Shown here: piece after piece, positions 6,809 to 14,603 of the stretch
Layout: every line of letters begins with the position of its first letter
Position numbering within the stretch: position 1 is the stretch's first letter
Source of the DNA: Pseudomonas sp. Os17
GTDB lineage: Bacteria; Pseudomonadota; Gammaproteobacteria; Pseudomonadales; Pseudomonadaceae
Assembly: GCF_001547895.1 (NCBI RefSeq)
Contig: NZ_AP014627.1
Span: 2,049,501-2,113,500, forward strand
Direction: 5' to 3'
DNA length: 64,000 nt
The notes under the pieces: generated by a model
Seen by the model: only the letters and a program-made list of their open reading frames with translations
What the model was told of the DNA's origin: nothing
Databases searched by the model: none
Made by a program: the position numbers and the translations under genes

Positions 6809-9526
6809 TCACCCAGGGACGCTGGCAGGTTGCACTGCCGCCGCCAGCAGGCGCTTGATCTCCGGCACGCAGGAGCCACATTGGCTACCGCAACCCAATT
6901 GCTGTTTCAGTTGTTCAAGGTTCAAGCCTTCAGCGACACCGGCACAGACCGCCCGATAACCAACGTTCTTGCAGTTGCACAGGGTCCGTTCCCCTGTCCC
7001 GCCCAGGCCGCCGGCTTCCGGCGGGGCGCTCATCGGCGCCAGCAGCCAGCGGCGCAGTTGCTCATCGGCGCGGCCTTCGAGCCACAACTGCTGCAACCAG
7101 TGCTGGGCCAGGGTTTCCCCGGCCAGTCGGATCGCGGTGATCCGTCCTTGTTCGATACGCACGCGCTTGCCGATGGCTCGGCGCGGATCGTCGTAGGCCA
7201 GGACCGGCCCACCTTCCAGCCCCAACTGCTGGTCGATCAGCTTGAGCAATGCCGGCTGCGGCGCCTCCTGGTGGGCGGCGCGGATCACCAGGGCCGGACG
7301 CTCGCGACCGCTCAGGCTGAAGCTGACATAGGCAAAGGCTTCGCACAGGGGTCGCAGAACCTTGAAGTGGGCCTGTACCCCGCCTTCGATCAGGGCGAAC
7401 AACTGCCAGGGCAACTGCACCGGTTCCAGGCGCACGCCGCTGTGCTTGAGCTCCGGCTGTTTTGACAGGGGATCGAAGGCCGGTTGAGTCACGGCGTTGA
7501 CCCCGCCCTTGAGGAAGCGATCGCCCCAGTGCATCGGCAGGAACGCCTGGCCGGGGCGCACGCCGTCATCACTGGCGACGGCGACAATCACAGCGCCACG
7601 CCGACTTTTCAGGCTCACCAGATCGCCCTCGCGCAAGCGTTGCCGGCGCAACTCGTCCGGGTGCAGGCTCAGCAGCGCCTCGCTGACGTGGCCAAACAGT
7701 TGCGCCGCAGTGCCGGTGCGACTCATGCCGTGCCACTGGTCCCGCAGCCGGCCGGTGATCAGGGTCAGAGGGAAACGCGCGTCTCGCTGTTCCTTGGCGG
7801 CCACATAGGGATCGGCGATAAAGCGTGCACGGCCAGAGGCGGTGGGAAACACGCCGTCGCCATACAAGCGTGGCGTGCCCTGTGTCGCACCGGCGGGAAA
7901 GGGCCATTGCTGCGGGCCGAGGCGGTCGATCAGGTGGTGACTGAGGCCGGACAGATCCAGATCGCGGCCCTGAGTCAGGCCTTTGTACTCATCGAACAGC
8001 TGGGCCGCGCAATTGAAGTCAAACAGGCTCGGCTGGCCGGGACGCAGGCGGCGCTCCAGGCGTTGGGCGAAGTCCAGGGTAATGGCCCAGTCGGGCCGCG
8101 CCTCGCCGGGCGCGGGCACCGCCTGGCGCACGTGAGAAACCCGGCGTTCCGAGTTGGTCACCGTGCCTTCTTTCTCCCCCCAGCTGGCAGCGGGCAGCAG
8201 CAGGTCGGCAAAGGCCGCGGTTTCCGTGGTGGCAAAAGCTTCCTGCAGGACCACGAAAGGGCAGGCTTGCAGCGCCGCTCGCACCGTATTCTGGTCCGGT
8301 AGCGACTGCGCCGGGTTGGTGCAGGCGATCCACAGGGCCTTGATCCGCCCACTGCGCAATTGTTCAAACAACTCGATGGCGCTCAACCCGGGGCGTGCGG
8401 GCAACTGCTCCACGCCCCAGTAGGCGGCGACTTCTGCGCGATGCTCGGGATCGGTGGCCTCCCGGTGCCCGGGGAGCAGGTTGCTCAGGCTGCCGGTTTC
8501 GCGCCCGCCCATGGCATTGGGCTGACCGGTGAGGGAGAAGGGGCCGGCGCCGGGGCGGCCGATCTGCCCGGTGGCCAGGTGCAGATTGATCAGCGCGCTG
8601 TTTTTTGCGCTGCCGGCGCTGGACTGATTCAAACCCATGCACCACAGGGACAGAAAACTCGTCGCGTTGCCGATCCATTGCGCGCATTGCTGCAATTGTT
8701 CGACGCTGATCCCGCACAGCTGCGCCACCATCGGCGGGGTGTAGTCGCGGACCAGGGCCTTGAGCTCGGCCAGGCCCTCGGTGTGCTCGCGGATGAAGTC
8801 GCGGTCGATCCAGTCTTCCCACAGCAGTAAATGGAGGAGGCCGTGGAACAGGGCCACGTCGGTGCCGGGCAGGATCGCCAGGTGCAGGTCGGCCAGGTCG
8901 CAGGTATCGGTGCGACGCGGGTCGATCACCAGCACTTTCATCTGCGGGCGCCGGCTTTTGGCCTGTTCCAGGCGTCGGAACAGCACCGGATGGGCGTAGG
9001 CCATGTTGCTGCCGACGATCATCACGCAATCGCTCAGTTCCAGGTCCTCATAGCTGCAGGGCGGTGCATCGGCCCCCAGGCTGCGCTTGTAGCCCACCAC
9101 CGCCGAGGACATGCACAGCCGCGAATTGCTGTCGATGTTGTTGGTGCCCACCAGGGCCCGGGCCAGCTTGTTGAAGGCGTAGTAGTCCTCGGTCAGCAAC
9201 TGCCCGGAGATGTAGAACGCCACGCTGTCCGGGCCGTGCTCGGCGATGGTTTGGGCAAATACCCCGGCGGCATGTTCCAGGGCGCTGTCCCAGTCACAGC
9301 GGCTGCGGGCCAGATCCTTGCCCAGGCGCAGCTCCGGGTACAGGGCGCGGGCACCGGGGTCGCCGGTCAGGTGCAGGCTGGCGCCCTTGCTGCACAGCTT
9401 GCCGAAGTTGGCCGGGTGCGTCGGATCGCCGCTGACTCCGAGGATCTGCCGGCCGTCATGCTCGATCAGCACGCCGCAGCCGACTCCGCAGTAGCAACAG
9501 GTCGAGGCCGTGCTCTGGCGCGACAT
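6809..9526 (-). CDS. nasC: Assimilatory nitrate reductase catalytic subunit
   Basis: 905-residue cytoplasmic molybdopterin enzyme reducing nitrate to nitrite. The N-terminus holds the [4Fe-4S] ligands (CCYCGVGC at 10-17 and GKLCSKG further on), followed by molybdopterin-dinucleotide domains (SNMAYAHPVLFRR, DPRRTDTCDLADLH, WGEKEGTVTNSERR). The C-terminal extension has a BFD-like [2Fe-2S] domain (CNCKNVGY ... CGSQCGSCVPEIKRLL), as in NasA/NasC enzymes that take electrons from a separate reductase. No NasB-type reductase gene is adjacent. Its ATG overlaps the nirD stop by one base (TGATG), implying translational coupling; an upstream in-frame ATG (9595) lies inside nirD and is rejected. Confidence 0.93.
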   Translation of the reverse strand: MSRQSTASTCCYCGVGCGVLIEHDGRQILGVSGDPTHPANFGKLCSKGASLHLTGDPGARALYPELRLGKDLARSRCDWDSALEHAAGVFAQTIAEHGPDSVAFYISGQLLTEDYYAFNKLARALVGTNNIDSNSRLCMSSAVVGYKRSLGADAPPCSYEDLELSDCVMIVGSNMAYAHPVLFRRLEQAKSRRPQMKVLVIDPRRTDTCDLADLHLAILPGTDVALFHGLLHLLLWEDWIDRDFIREHTEGLAELKALVRDYTPPMVAQLCGISVEQLQQCAQWIGNATSFLSLWCMGLNQSSAGSAKNSALINLHLATGQIGRPGAGPFSLTGQPNAMGGRETGSLSNLLPGHREATDPEHRAEVAAYWGVEQLPARPGLSAIELFEQLRSGRIKALWIACTNPAQSLPDQNTVRAALQACPFVVLQEAFATTETAAFADLLLPAASWGEKEGTVTNSERRVSHVRQAVPAPGEARPDWAITLDFAQRLERRLRPGQPSLFDFNCAAQLFDEYKGLTQGRDLDLSGLSHHLIDRLGPQQWPFPAGATQGTPRLYGDGVFPTASGRARFIADPYVAAKEQRDARFPLTLITGRLRDQWHGMSRTGTAAQLFGHVSEALLSLHPDELRRQRLREGDLVSLKSRRGAVIVAVASDDGVRPGQAFLPMHWGDRFLKGGVNAVTQPAFDPLSKQPELKHSGVRLEPVQLPWQLFALIEGGVQAHFKVLRPLCEAFAYVSFSLSGRERPALVIRAAHQEAPQPALLKLIDQQLGLEGGPVLAYDDPRRAIGKRVRIEQGRITAIRLAGETLAQHWLQQLWLEGRADEQLRRWLLAPMSAPPEAGGLGGTGERTLCNCKNVGYRAVCAGVAEGLNLEQLKQQLGCGSQCGSCVPEIKRLLAAAVQPASVPG

Positions 9527-9843
9527 CACCCGGCATCCCGCAGGATCAGTTGCACCCGGCCAGCTTCCACCCGTGCCTGATGCCGGTGGGCACAACCGAT
9601 GTCCGGTGCCTGGGCCTCGCCGGACTCCAGGTCGATCTGCCAGTTGTGCAGGGGGCAGGCCACGCGCTTGCCGTAGATCAGCCCCTGGGACAGCGGGCCG
9701 CCCTTGTGCGGACAGCGATCGTCCAGGGCGAAGACCTGATCGTCGCCGGTACGAAAAATCGCGATATCGCCCCGGGGCCCCTTGATCACGCGTGAGCCCA
9801 GGGCATTGATCTCTTCCAGGGCGCAGATATCCAGCCAGTTCAT
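9526..9843 (-). CDS. nirD: Nitrite reductase small subunit NirD
   Basis: 105-residue Rieske-fold subunit of NAD(P)H-dependent nitrite reductase; partner of NirB. The cluster ligands of a true Rieske protein are all present: C44-P-H46 and C63-P-L-H66. The E. coli NirD has the fold but lacks these ligands, so this version may carry a [2Fe-2S] centre. The start ATG overlaps the nirB stop (ATGA), and the stop overlaps the nasC start, so the operon is tightly coupled. A much longer overlapping reading frame that ends at the same stop runs antiphase through nirB and is not coding before this ATG. Confidence 0.93.
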   Translation of the reverse strand: MNWLDICALEEINALGSRVIKGPRGDIAIFRTGDDQVFALDDRCPHKGGPLSQGLIYGKRVACPLHNWQIDLESGEAQAPDIGCAHRHQARVEAGRVQLILRDAG

Positions 9844-12293
9844 GCCGGCACCTCCAGTTGTTTCACGGGGATCGATTCGTACTCTTTTTTCAGCTGCGGC
9901 TCGGCCAGGCGCTGTTGCCATGGGTCCTGCTCGAAGGACAGGGCGAACTGCAAGCGCTCGTTCAGTGCCTTGCGCCGCTCGGGGTCCTCCAGCACGGCCT
10001 TTTTCACGTGCTCCATGCCGACCCGTTGCAGGTAGTGCACGGTGCGTTCGAGGTAGAAGGCTTCTTCGCGGTACAGCTGGAGGAACGCGCCGTTGTACTC
10101 GCGCACCTCTTCGGCGGTCTTGAGCTTGACGAAAAACTGCGCCACCTCGGTCTTGATCCCGCCGTTGCCGCCGATGTACATCTCCCAGCCGGAATCGACG
10201 CCGATGATCCCGACGTCCTTGATCCCGGCTTCCGAGCAGTTGCGCGGGCAGCCGGACACCGCCAGCTTGACCTTGTGCGGCGACCACATGTTGAACAGGT
10301 CGTGCTCCAGCTCGATGCCCAGCTGGGTGGAGTTCTGCGTGCCGAAGCGGCAGAACTCGCTGCCGACGCAGGTCTTCACGGTGCGGATGGACTTGCCATA
10401 GGCGTGGCCGGACGGCATGTCCAGGTCCTTCCAGACCCCGGGCAAGTCCTCCTTGCGAATGCCCAGCAGGTCGATGCGCTGGCCGCCGGTGACCTTGACC
10501 ATGGGCACCTGGTACTTGTCGGCCACGTCGGCGATGCGCCGCAGTTCGGAGGGATTGGTCACCCCGCCCCACATCCGCGGCACCACCGAATAGGTGCCGT
10601 CCTTCTGGATATTGGCGTGGGCCCGTTCGTTGATCAGCCGCGATTGCGGATCGTCCCGGGCTTCCCCCGGCCAGGTGGAAATCAGGTAGTAGTTCAGCGC
10701 CGGGCGGCAAGTGGCGCAGCCGTTGGCGGTGCGCCAGTTGAGGTAGCTCATGGTGCTGGCGATGGTCAGCAGGTGCTGCTCGCGGATCGCCTGGCGGATC
10801 TGCCCGTGGTTCAGGTCGCTGCAGGCGCAGATGGCTTTTTCGCTTTTCGGCTTGACGTCCGCCGCGCCGCCCACGGTATTGATCAGGATCTGTTCCACCA
10901 GGCCGGCACAGGAGCCGCAGGAGCTGGCGGCCTTGGTGTGTTTCTTGACCTCGTCGACGCTGAACAGCCCCTGTTCCTGGATGGCCTTGACGATGGTGCC
11001 CTTGCACACCCCGTTGCAGCCGCAGACTTCGGCGCTGTCGGTCATGCTCATGGCCTTGTCCTGGCCCTGATGGCCGACATCGCCCAGCGCCTGCTCGCCG
11101 AACATCAGGTGATCGCGGATTTCGCCGATGGCGTGCTGCTCGCGGATCTGCCGGAAGTACCAGCCGCCGTCCGCGGTGTCGCCATACAGGCAGGCGCCCA
11201 CCAGCACGTCGTCCTTGATCACCAGCTTCTTGTACACCCCGCCAATGGGGTCGGCGAGGGTGATTGTTTCGGTGCCGTCGCCGCCCATGAAATCCCCGGC
11301 GGAAAACAGATCGATGCCGGTGACCTTCAACTTGGTCGAGGTCACCGAGCCCTGGTAGCGGGCGAAGCCCAGCTGGGCCAGGTGATTGGCGCAGACCTTG
11401 GCCTGTTCGAACAGCGGCGCCACCAGGCCGTAGGCGATGCCGCGGTGGCTGGCGCACTCGCCGAGGGCGTAGATGCGCGGGTCGAAGGTTTGCAGGGTGT
11501 CGTTGACCAGGATCCCGCGGTTGCACGGCAGGCCGGCCCGTTCCGCCAGCTCGGTGTTGGGGCGGATCCCGGCAGCCATCACCACCAGGTCGGCGGGGAT
11601 GATGTCGCCATTGTTGAACTGCACCGACCCGACCCGGCCGTTGCCGGCATCGATCAGCGCCTGGGTCTGCTCGCTCAGGCGGAATTTCAGGCCTCGGCTT
11701 TCCAGGGCGCTCTGCAGCAACTGGCCGCTGGTCTGGTCCAGTTGCCGCTCCAGCAGCCACTGGCCAATGTGCACCACGGTCACGTCCATGCCCCGCAGCT
11801 TGAGGCCGTTGGCGGCTTCCAGGCCCAGCAGGCCGCCGCCGATCACCACCGCGTGCTGGTGGGTCCTGGCGGCGTCGATCATGGCCTGGGTGTCGGCGAT
11901 ATCGCGGTAGCCGATCACGCCCTGCAGGTCCTTGCCGGGAATCGGCAGGATAAAGGGCGTGGAACCGGTGGCGATCAGCAGGCGATCGTACTCGGCTTGG
12001 CTGCCGTCGTCGGCGATCACCCGGCGCTTGATCCGGTCGATTTCCACCACCTTGCGATTGAGCAGCAGCTTGATGTTGTGCTCCAGGTACCAGTCCAGGT
12101 CGTTGAGGACGATGTCCTCGAACGTCTGCTCGCCAGCCAGCACCGGTGACAGCAGGATGCGGTTGTAATTGGTGTGGGGCTCGGCGCCGAACACGGTGAT
12201 GTCGTACAACTCGTCGCTCAGCTTGAGCAGTTCTTCCAGGGTGCGGACCCCGGCCATGCCGTTGCCGATCATCACCAGTTTGAGTTTTTTCAT
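9840..12293 (-). CDS. nirB: NAD(P)H-dependent nitrite reductase large subunit NirB
   Basis: 817-residue siroheme enzyme reducing nitrite to ammonium in the cytoplasm. Order: FAD-binding Rossmann domain (GNGMAGVRTLEEL at the N-terminus), NAD(P)H-binding domain (VVIGGGLLGLEAANGL), BFD-like [2Fe-2S] region (CGCNGVCKG and CGSCAGLV), a second Cys cluster (CACSDLNHG and CATCRPALNYY), then the sulfite/nitrite reductase domains with siroheme-[4Fe-4S] ligands CVGSEFC and CPRNC. Length is close to the E. coli enzyme. First gene of nirB-nirD-nasC-cobA. A 160-nt leader with ANTAR hairpins, a terminator and a sigma-54-like promoter precedes it, so expression should require nitrogen limitation plus nitrate or nitrite. 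Confidence 0.95.
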   Translation of the reverse strand: MKKLKLVMIGNGMAGVRTLEELLKLSDELYDITVFGAEPHTNYNRILLSPVLAGEQTFEDIVLNDLDWYLEHNIKLLLNRKVVEIDRIKRRVIADDGSQAEYDRLLIATGSTPFILPIPGKDLQGVIGYRDIADTQAMIDAARTHQHAVVIGGGLLGLEAANGLKLRGMDVTVVHIGQWLLERQLDQTSGQLLQSALESRGLKFRLSEQTQALIDAGNGRVGSVQFNNGDIIPADLVVMAAGIRPNTELAERAGLPCNRGILVNDTLQTFDPRIYALGECASHRGIAYGLVAPLFEQAKVCANHLAQLGFARYQGSVTSTKLKVTGIDLFSAGDFMGGDGTETITLADPIGGVYKKLVIKDDVLVGACLYGDTADGGWYFRQIREQHAIGEIRDHLMFGEQALGDVGHQGQDKAMSMTDSAEVCGCNGVCKGTIVKAIQEQGLFSVDEVKKHTKAASSCGSCAGLVEQILINTVGGAADVKPKSEKAICACSDLNHGQIRQAIREQHLLTIASTMSYLNWRTANGCATCRPALNYYLISTWPGEARDDPQSRLINERAHANIQKDGTYSVVPRMWGGVTNPSELRRIADVADKYQVPMVKVTGGQRIDLLGIRKEDLPGVWKDLDMPSGHAYGKSIRTVKTCVGSEFCRFGTQNSTQLGIELEHDLFNMWSPHKVKLAVSGCPRNCSEAGIKDVGIIGVDSGWEMYIGGNGGIKTEVAQFFVKLKTAEEVREYNGAFLQLYREEAFYLERTVHYLQRVGMEHVKKAVLEDPERRKALNERLQFALSFEQDPWQQRLAEPQLKKEYESIPVKQLEVPA

Positions 12294-12352
12294 GGGCTTC
12301 TCCGGGGCCAGGCAGGTTCAGTGGGGCCTGGCTCGACAAACTGCGCGCAAAC

Positions 12353-12392
12353 AAAAAAGGCGTCCCGTCAGTGGCCTGACGAGGACGCCTTT
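12353..12392 (-). terminator. Leader terminator upstream of nirB
   Basis: On the minus strand a hairpin of 16 pairs (10 outer pairs, 12356-12365 with 12383-12392; six inner pairs, 12366-12371 with 12376-12381; one bulged base at 12382) is followed by a run of T. It ends 60 nt before the nirB ATG, inside the transcript leader, so it would stop transcription before nirB unless prevented. Confidence 0.9.
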
Positions 12393-12398
12393 GTCCGA

Positions 12399-12438
12399 TC
12401 CCGTTCTCTCGGGAAGCCGGCCTTCGTCGTTGAAGGCC
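12399..12438 (-). promoter_or_regulatory. ANTAR (NasT) target hairpins in nirB leader
   Basis: Two tandem hairpins on the minus strand just before the leader terminator. The first has stem GGCCTTC/GAAGGCC and loop AACGAC (12419-12438); the second has stem TCCCG/CGGGA and loop AGAGAA (12399-12414). Both loops are six bases with A at 1 and G at 4, the signature recognised by ANTAR antiterminators such as NasR and NasT. The linker is four bases. NasT is encoded at 16158-16733. Confidence 0.85.
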
Positions 12439-12465
12439 AGGCTTGATGTCTGTTGCCTGATGTCA

Positions 12466-12481
12466 TGCAGCGCTTGTGCCA
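12466..12481 (-). promoter_or_regulatory. Sigma-54-type -24/-12 promoter of nirB
   Basis: Reads TGGCAC-N5-CTGCA on the minus strand, one mismatch to the TGGCAC-N5-TTGC(A/T) consensus. The predicted start is about 12455, 17 nt before the first ANTAR hairpin. This fits NtrC/RpoN control of nitrogen assimilation; no clear NtrC site was recognised upstream. Confidence 0.75.
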
Positions 12482-12631
12482 GGTTGTCGAGGGCGCGGTT
12501 TTATCGGGCCCTGGTGACGATTCTGTGCCGACCGAGTCCGGCTGGCGCACCGAATCGAGGCGTCACGCCCTCTTTCGGCTCTTTGCGGCGGCTGTTGGGT
12601 GGGGGATCGCCAGGCAAGTCCTGCGGAGCTT

Positions 12632-12809
12632 TTCGCAGCCTCGCTTTGGCTCGACAGCGGCTACACCAGCTGCCAATGCTGAAGGGGTTTGGGTAGTTTC
12701 GCAGCCTCGCTTTGGCTCGACAGCGGCTACACCAGCTGCCAATGCTGAAGGGGTTTGGGTAGTTTCGCAGCCTCGCTTTGGCTCGACAGCGGTTACACCA
12801 GCTGCCAAT
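12632..12809. repeat. Tandem 66-bp repeat, 2.7 copies
   Basis: Copies begin at 12632, 12698 and 12764; the first two are identical to the eye and the third has at least one change (C to T in GGCTACACC) and stops at 12809, just before a run of nine G (12811-12819). The unit starts TTCGCAGCCTCGCTTTGG, resembling half of a Pseudomonas REP. Because 66 is divisible by three, it keeps reading frames open on both strands (22-residue repeats), but these are not believable genes. Confidence 0.9.
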
Positions 12810-12820
12810 AGGGGGGGGGT

Positions 12821-12847
12821 AGCCGCTGCCGCAGGCTGCGAACGGCT
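12821..12847. repeat. REP element
   Basis: AGCCGCTGCCGCAGGCTGCG and following bases form the imperfect palindrome typical of Pseudomonas REP sequences. It closes the 66-bp repeat array on the side of the kinase gene. The stretch 12482-12925 otherwise shows no gene. Confidence 0.7.
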
Positions 12848-12925
12848 CCGCAGGAGGCGTAGGTGGGGCTGAGGAGGCTGGAGGTTATCGGGAGATTGAA
12901 AGGTTGTGCCCGCCCCCTGGTGGCG

Positions 12926-14596
12926 TCAGCGATGCAGCAGGGCCAGCAGCCACATCAGGTTCAGCAGCAGGGCGAGCAGGGCGATGCCTCGCCAGACCTT
13001 CAGCGGCTCCCGTTCCAGCCAGGGCCGCGGGCGGGGGCTCAGGCTGCGGCGTTCACCCTGTTCCAGCGCCAGCAGCCATTCTTCCGCCGTTTCATAGCGC
13101 TGGGCGGGGTCGGCACAGACTCCGCGTTCCAGGCTTTGCTCCAGCCATTCCGGCAGGTCCGGGCGATAGCGGCTGGGAGGCACCGCGGCGCCGAAGCGCG
13201 GGCGCTGGAAGGCTTCGATCTCGCCGTGGGGGTAGTGCCCGGTCAGCAGGTAATACAGGCTGACGCCCACCGCATAGAGGTCCTGTTGCGGGCTCGGAGG
13301 TTCGCCGGTGAAGGCTTCCGGGGCGATGTAGCCCGGGGTGCCGGGCAGCAGGTGCGCCGGGTCCGCCGACAAGCCCGGGCAGTAGGCCAGGCCGAAATCC
13401 AGAATCCGCAGTTCGCCGTCGTCCCCCAGCAGCAGGTTGTCCGGCTTGATGTCGCGATGCAGGATCTGCCGCCGGTGCAGCAGGCCAACGGCCCGCAACA
13501 GGCGCTCGGCCAGGGATTGCCACTGGTCCAGTGGCAAAGGGCCGCTGTGGCGAAACAGCTGTTGCAGGGTGCGCCCGGGGTATTCGCGCATCAGGTAATA
13601 CAGGTGCTGGCGCGCCGTGCCGCCGTGCACCTGGGGAAAGTGCCGCCCGGCCACGCGGCGCAGCAGCCACTCCTCGGAGAGCAACCCCTGGCAGGCCGCC
13701 CGGTCGTCGTGCAGGGCCGCCGGCAGGGTTTTCAGCAGCCAGGCCTGTTGCTGTTCGTCACGCACCCGATACAGCAGCGCTTGCCGGCTGTGGTTGAGCA
13801 GTGCCTCGACCTGCCAGCCCTCGAACTGCTGCCCCGGTTTCAGCGGCGGTGGCAGGGGCCATTGCCGCAGGTGCAGCAGGGCATCGCCAATGCTGCGTTC
13901 CCCCAGTGCGTCGACCCGCACCAGCAGTGCGCTGGCATTGTCCTGGCTGCCGGCCAGGTGCGCGGCACTGACCAGGGTGGCCACCGCGCGGTCCAGGTCC
14001 GGCTGGTCGCGCAGGATGGCGGCGATGGCGCTGTCGCCCAGGGTGGCCCAGACGCCGTCGCTGAGCATCAGGAAGCATTCGCCCTGGCGCAGTTCGCCAT
14101 CGAGAAAATCCACCACCAGGTGCTGGTCCAGGCCCAGGGCGCGCTTGAGCACATGCTGCATGCCCGGTTGCTCCCAGACATGGTCCTGGCTGATGCGTTG
14201 CAGTTGCTGCTGGTGCCAGCGATAGACCCGGCAGTCGCCGACATGGGCCAGGGTGAAGCGCTGCCCTCGCAACACCAGGGCGCTGAGGGTGGTGAGCAGG
14301 GGCTGGCCGCCGCCATTGGCCTGGAGCCAGCGATTCTGCGCGCTCAGCAGGCGTTCCAGGGCTTCGGCCACGGCCCAGGTCTGCGGGGTGGCGTAGTAGT
14401 CCAGGGCCAGGGCCTGCAGGCTGGAACGCGCGGCGAGGCCGCCATCGGCACATTGGCTGACGCCATCGGCGATGGCGAACAGCAGTCCTTTGCTGGCGGC
14501 CAGCTCCGGCGCCGGGGTGACCCGGCGCAGGGCGTCCTGGTTCTCCGCCCGCGGGCCGCTGGCGCTGGCCTCGGCGTGGCTCAGTTGCAGGCCCAT
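12926..14596 (-). CDS. PP2C phosphatase - Ser/Thr kinase fusion, membrane-anchored
   Basis: 556 residues. N-terminal PP2C-type phosphatase (about 1-235: ENQD 18-21, ADGV 43-46, HVGDCR, LMLSDGVW, GSQDNASALLV) joined to a Hanks-type kinase (about 265-520: WLLK beta-3 lysine, HRDIKPDN with catalytic D382, DFG 400-402, APE 425-427), then a basic linker and one C-terminal transmembrane helix (536-554), with both domains predicted cytoplasmic. Catalytic residues appear intact in both halves, so it may phosphorylate and dephosphorylate proteins. It lies seven bases after nasA and before nirB; P. aeruginosa carries a kinase gene in the same place. The substrate is unknown; nitrate uptake or NasT signalling are obvious guesses. 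ATG 14596 avoids overlap with nasA. Confidence 0.88.
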   Translation of the reverse strand: MGLQLSHAEASASGPRAENQDALRRVTPAPELAASKGLLFAIADGVSQCADGGLAARSSLQALALDYYATPQTWAVAEALERLLSAQNRWLQANGGGQPLLTTLSALVLRGQRFTLAHVGDCRVYRWHQQQLQRISQDHVWEQPGMQHVLKRALGLDQHLVVDFLDGELRQGECFLMLSDGVWATLGDSAIAAILRDQPDLDRAVATLVSAAHLAGSQDNASALLVRVDALGERSIGDALLHLRQWPLPPPLKPGQQFEGWQVEALLNHSRQALLYRVRDEQQQAWLLKTLPAALHDDRAACQGLLSEEWLLRRVAGRHFPQVHGGTARQHLYYLMREYPGRTLQQLFRHSGPLPLDQWQSLAERLLRAVGLLHRRQILHRDIKPDNLLLGDDGELRILDFGLAYCPGLSADPAHLLPGTPGYIAPEAFTGEPPSPQQDLYAVGVSLYYLLTGHYPHGEIEAFQRPRFGAAVPPSRYRPDLPEWLEQSLERGVCADPAQRYETAEEWLLALEQGERRSLSPRPRPWLEREPLKVWRGIALLALLLNLMWLLALLHR

Positions 14597-14603
14597 GACG
14601 TGC

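Noticed and set aside
9526..12354. 942-codon frame starting before nirB
   Set aside because: Only its last 105 codons are real (nirD). The rest runs out of frame through nirB and is Arg/Pro/Gly-rich shadow.
12563..12808. 81-residue repeat protein (22-residue units) in the tandem repeats
   Set aside because: The 66-bp period keeps any frame open; no ribosome binding site and the unit resembles REP DNA, so non-coding is more likely.
12632..12847. Possible CRISPR array
   Set aside because: Units are contiguous with no unique spacers and only 2.7 copies; no cas genes.
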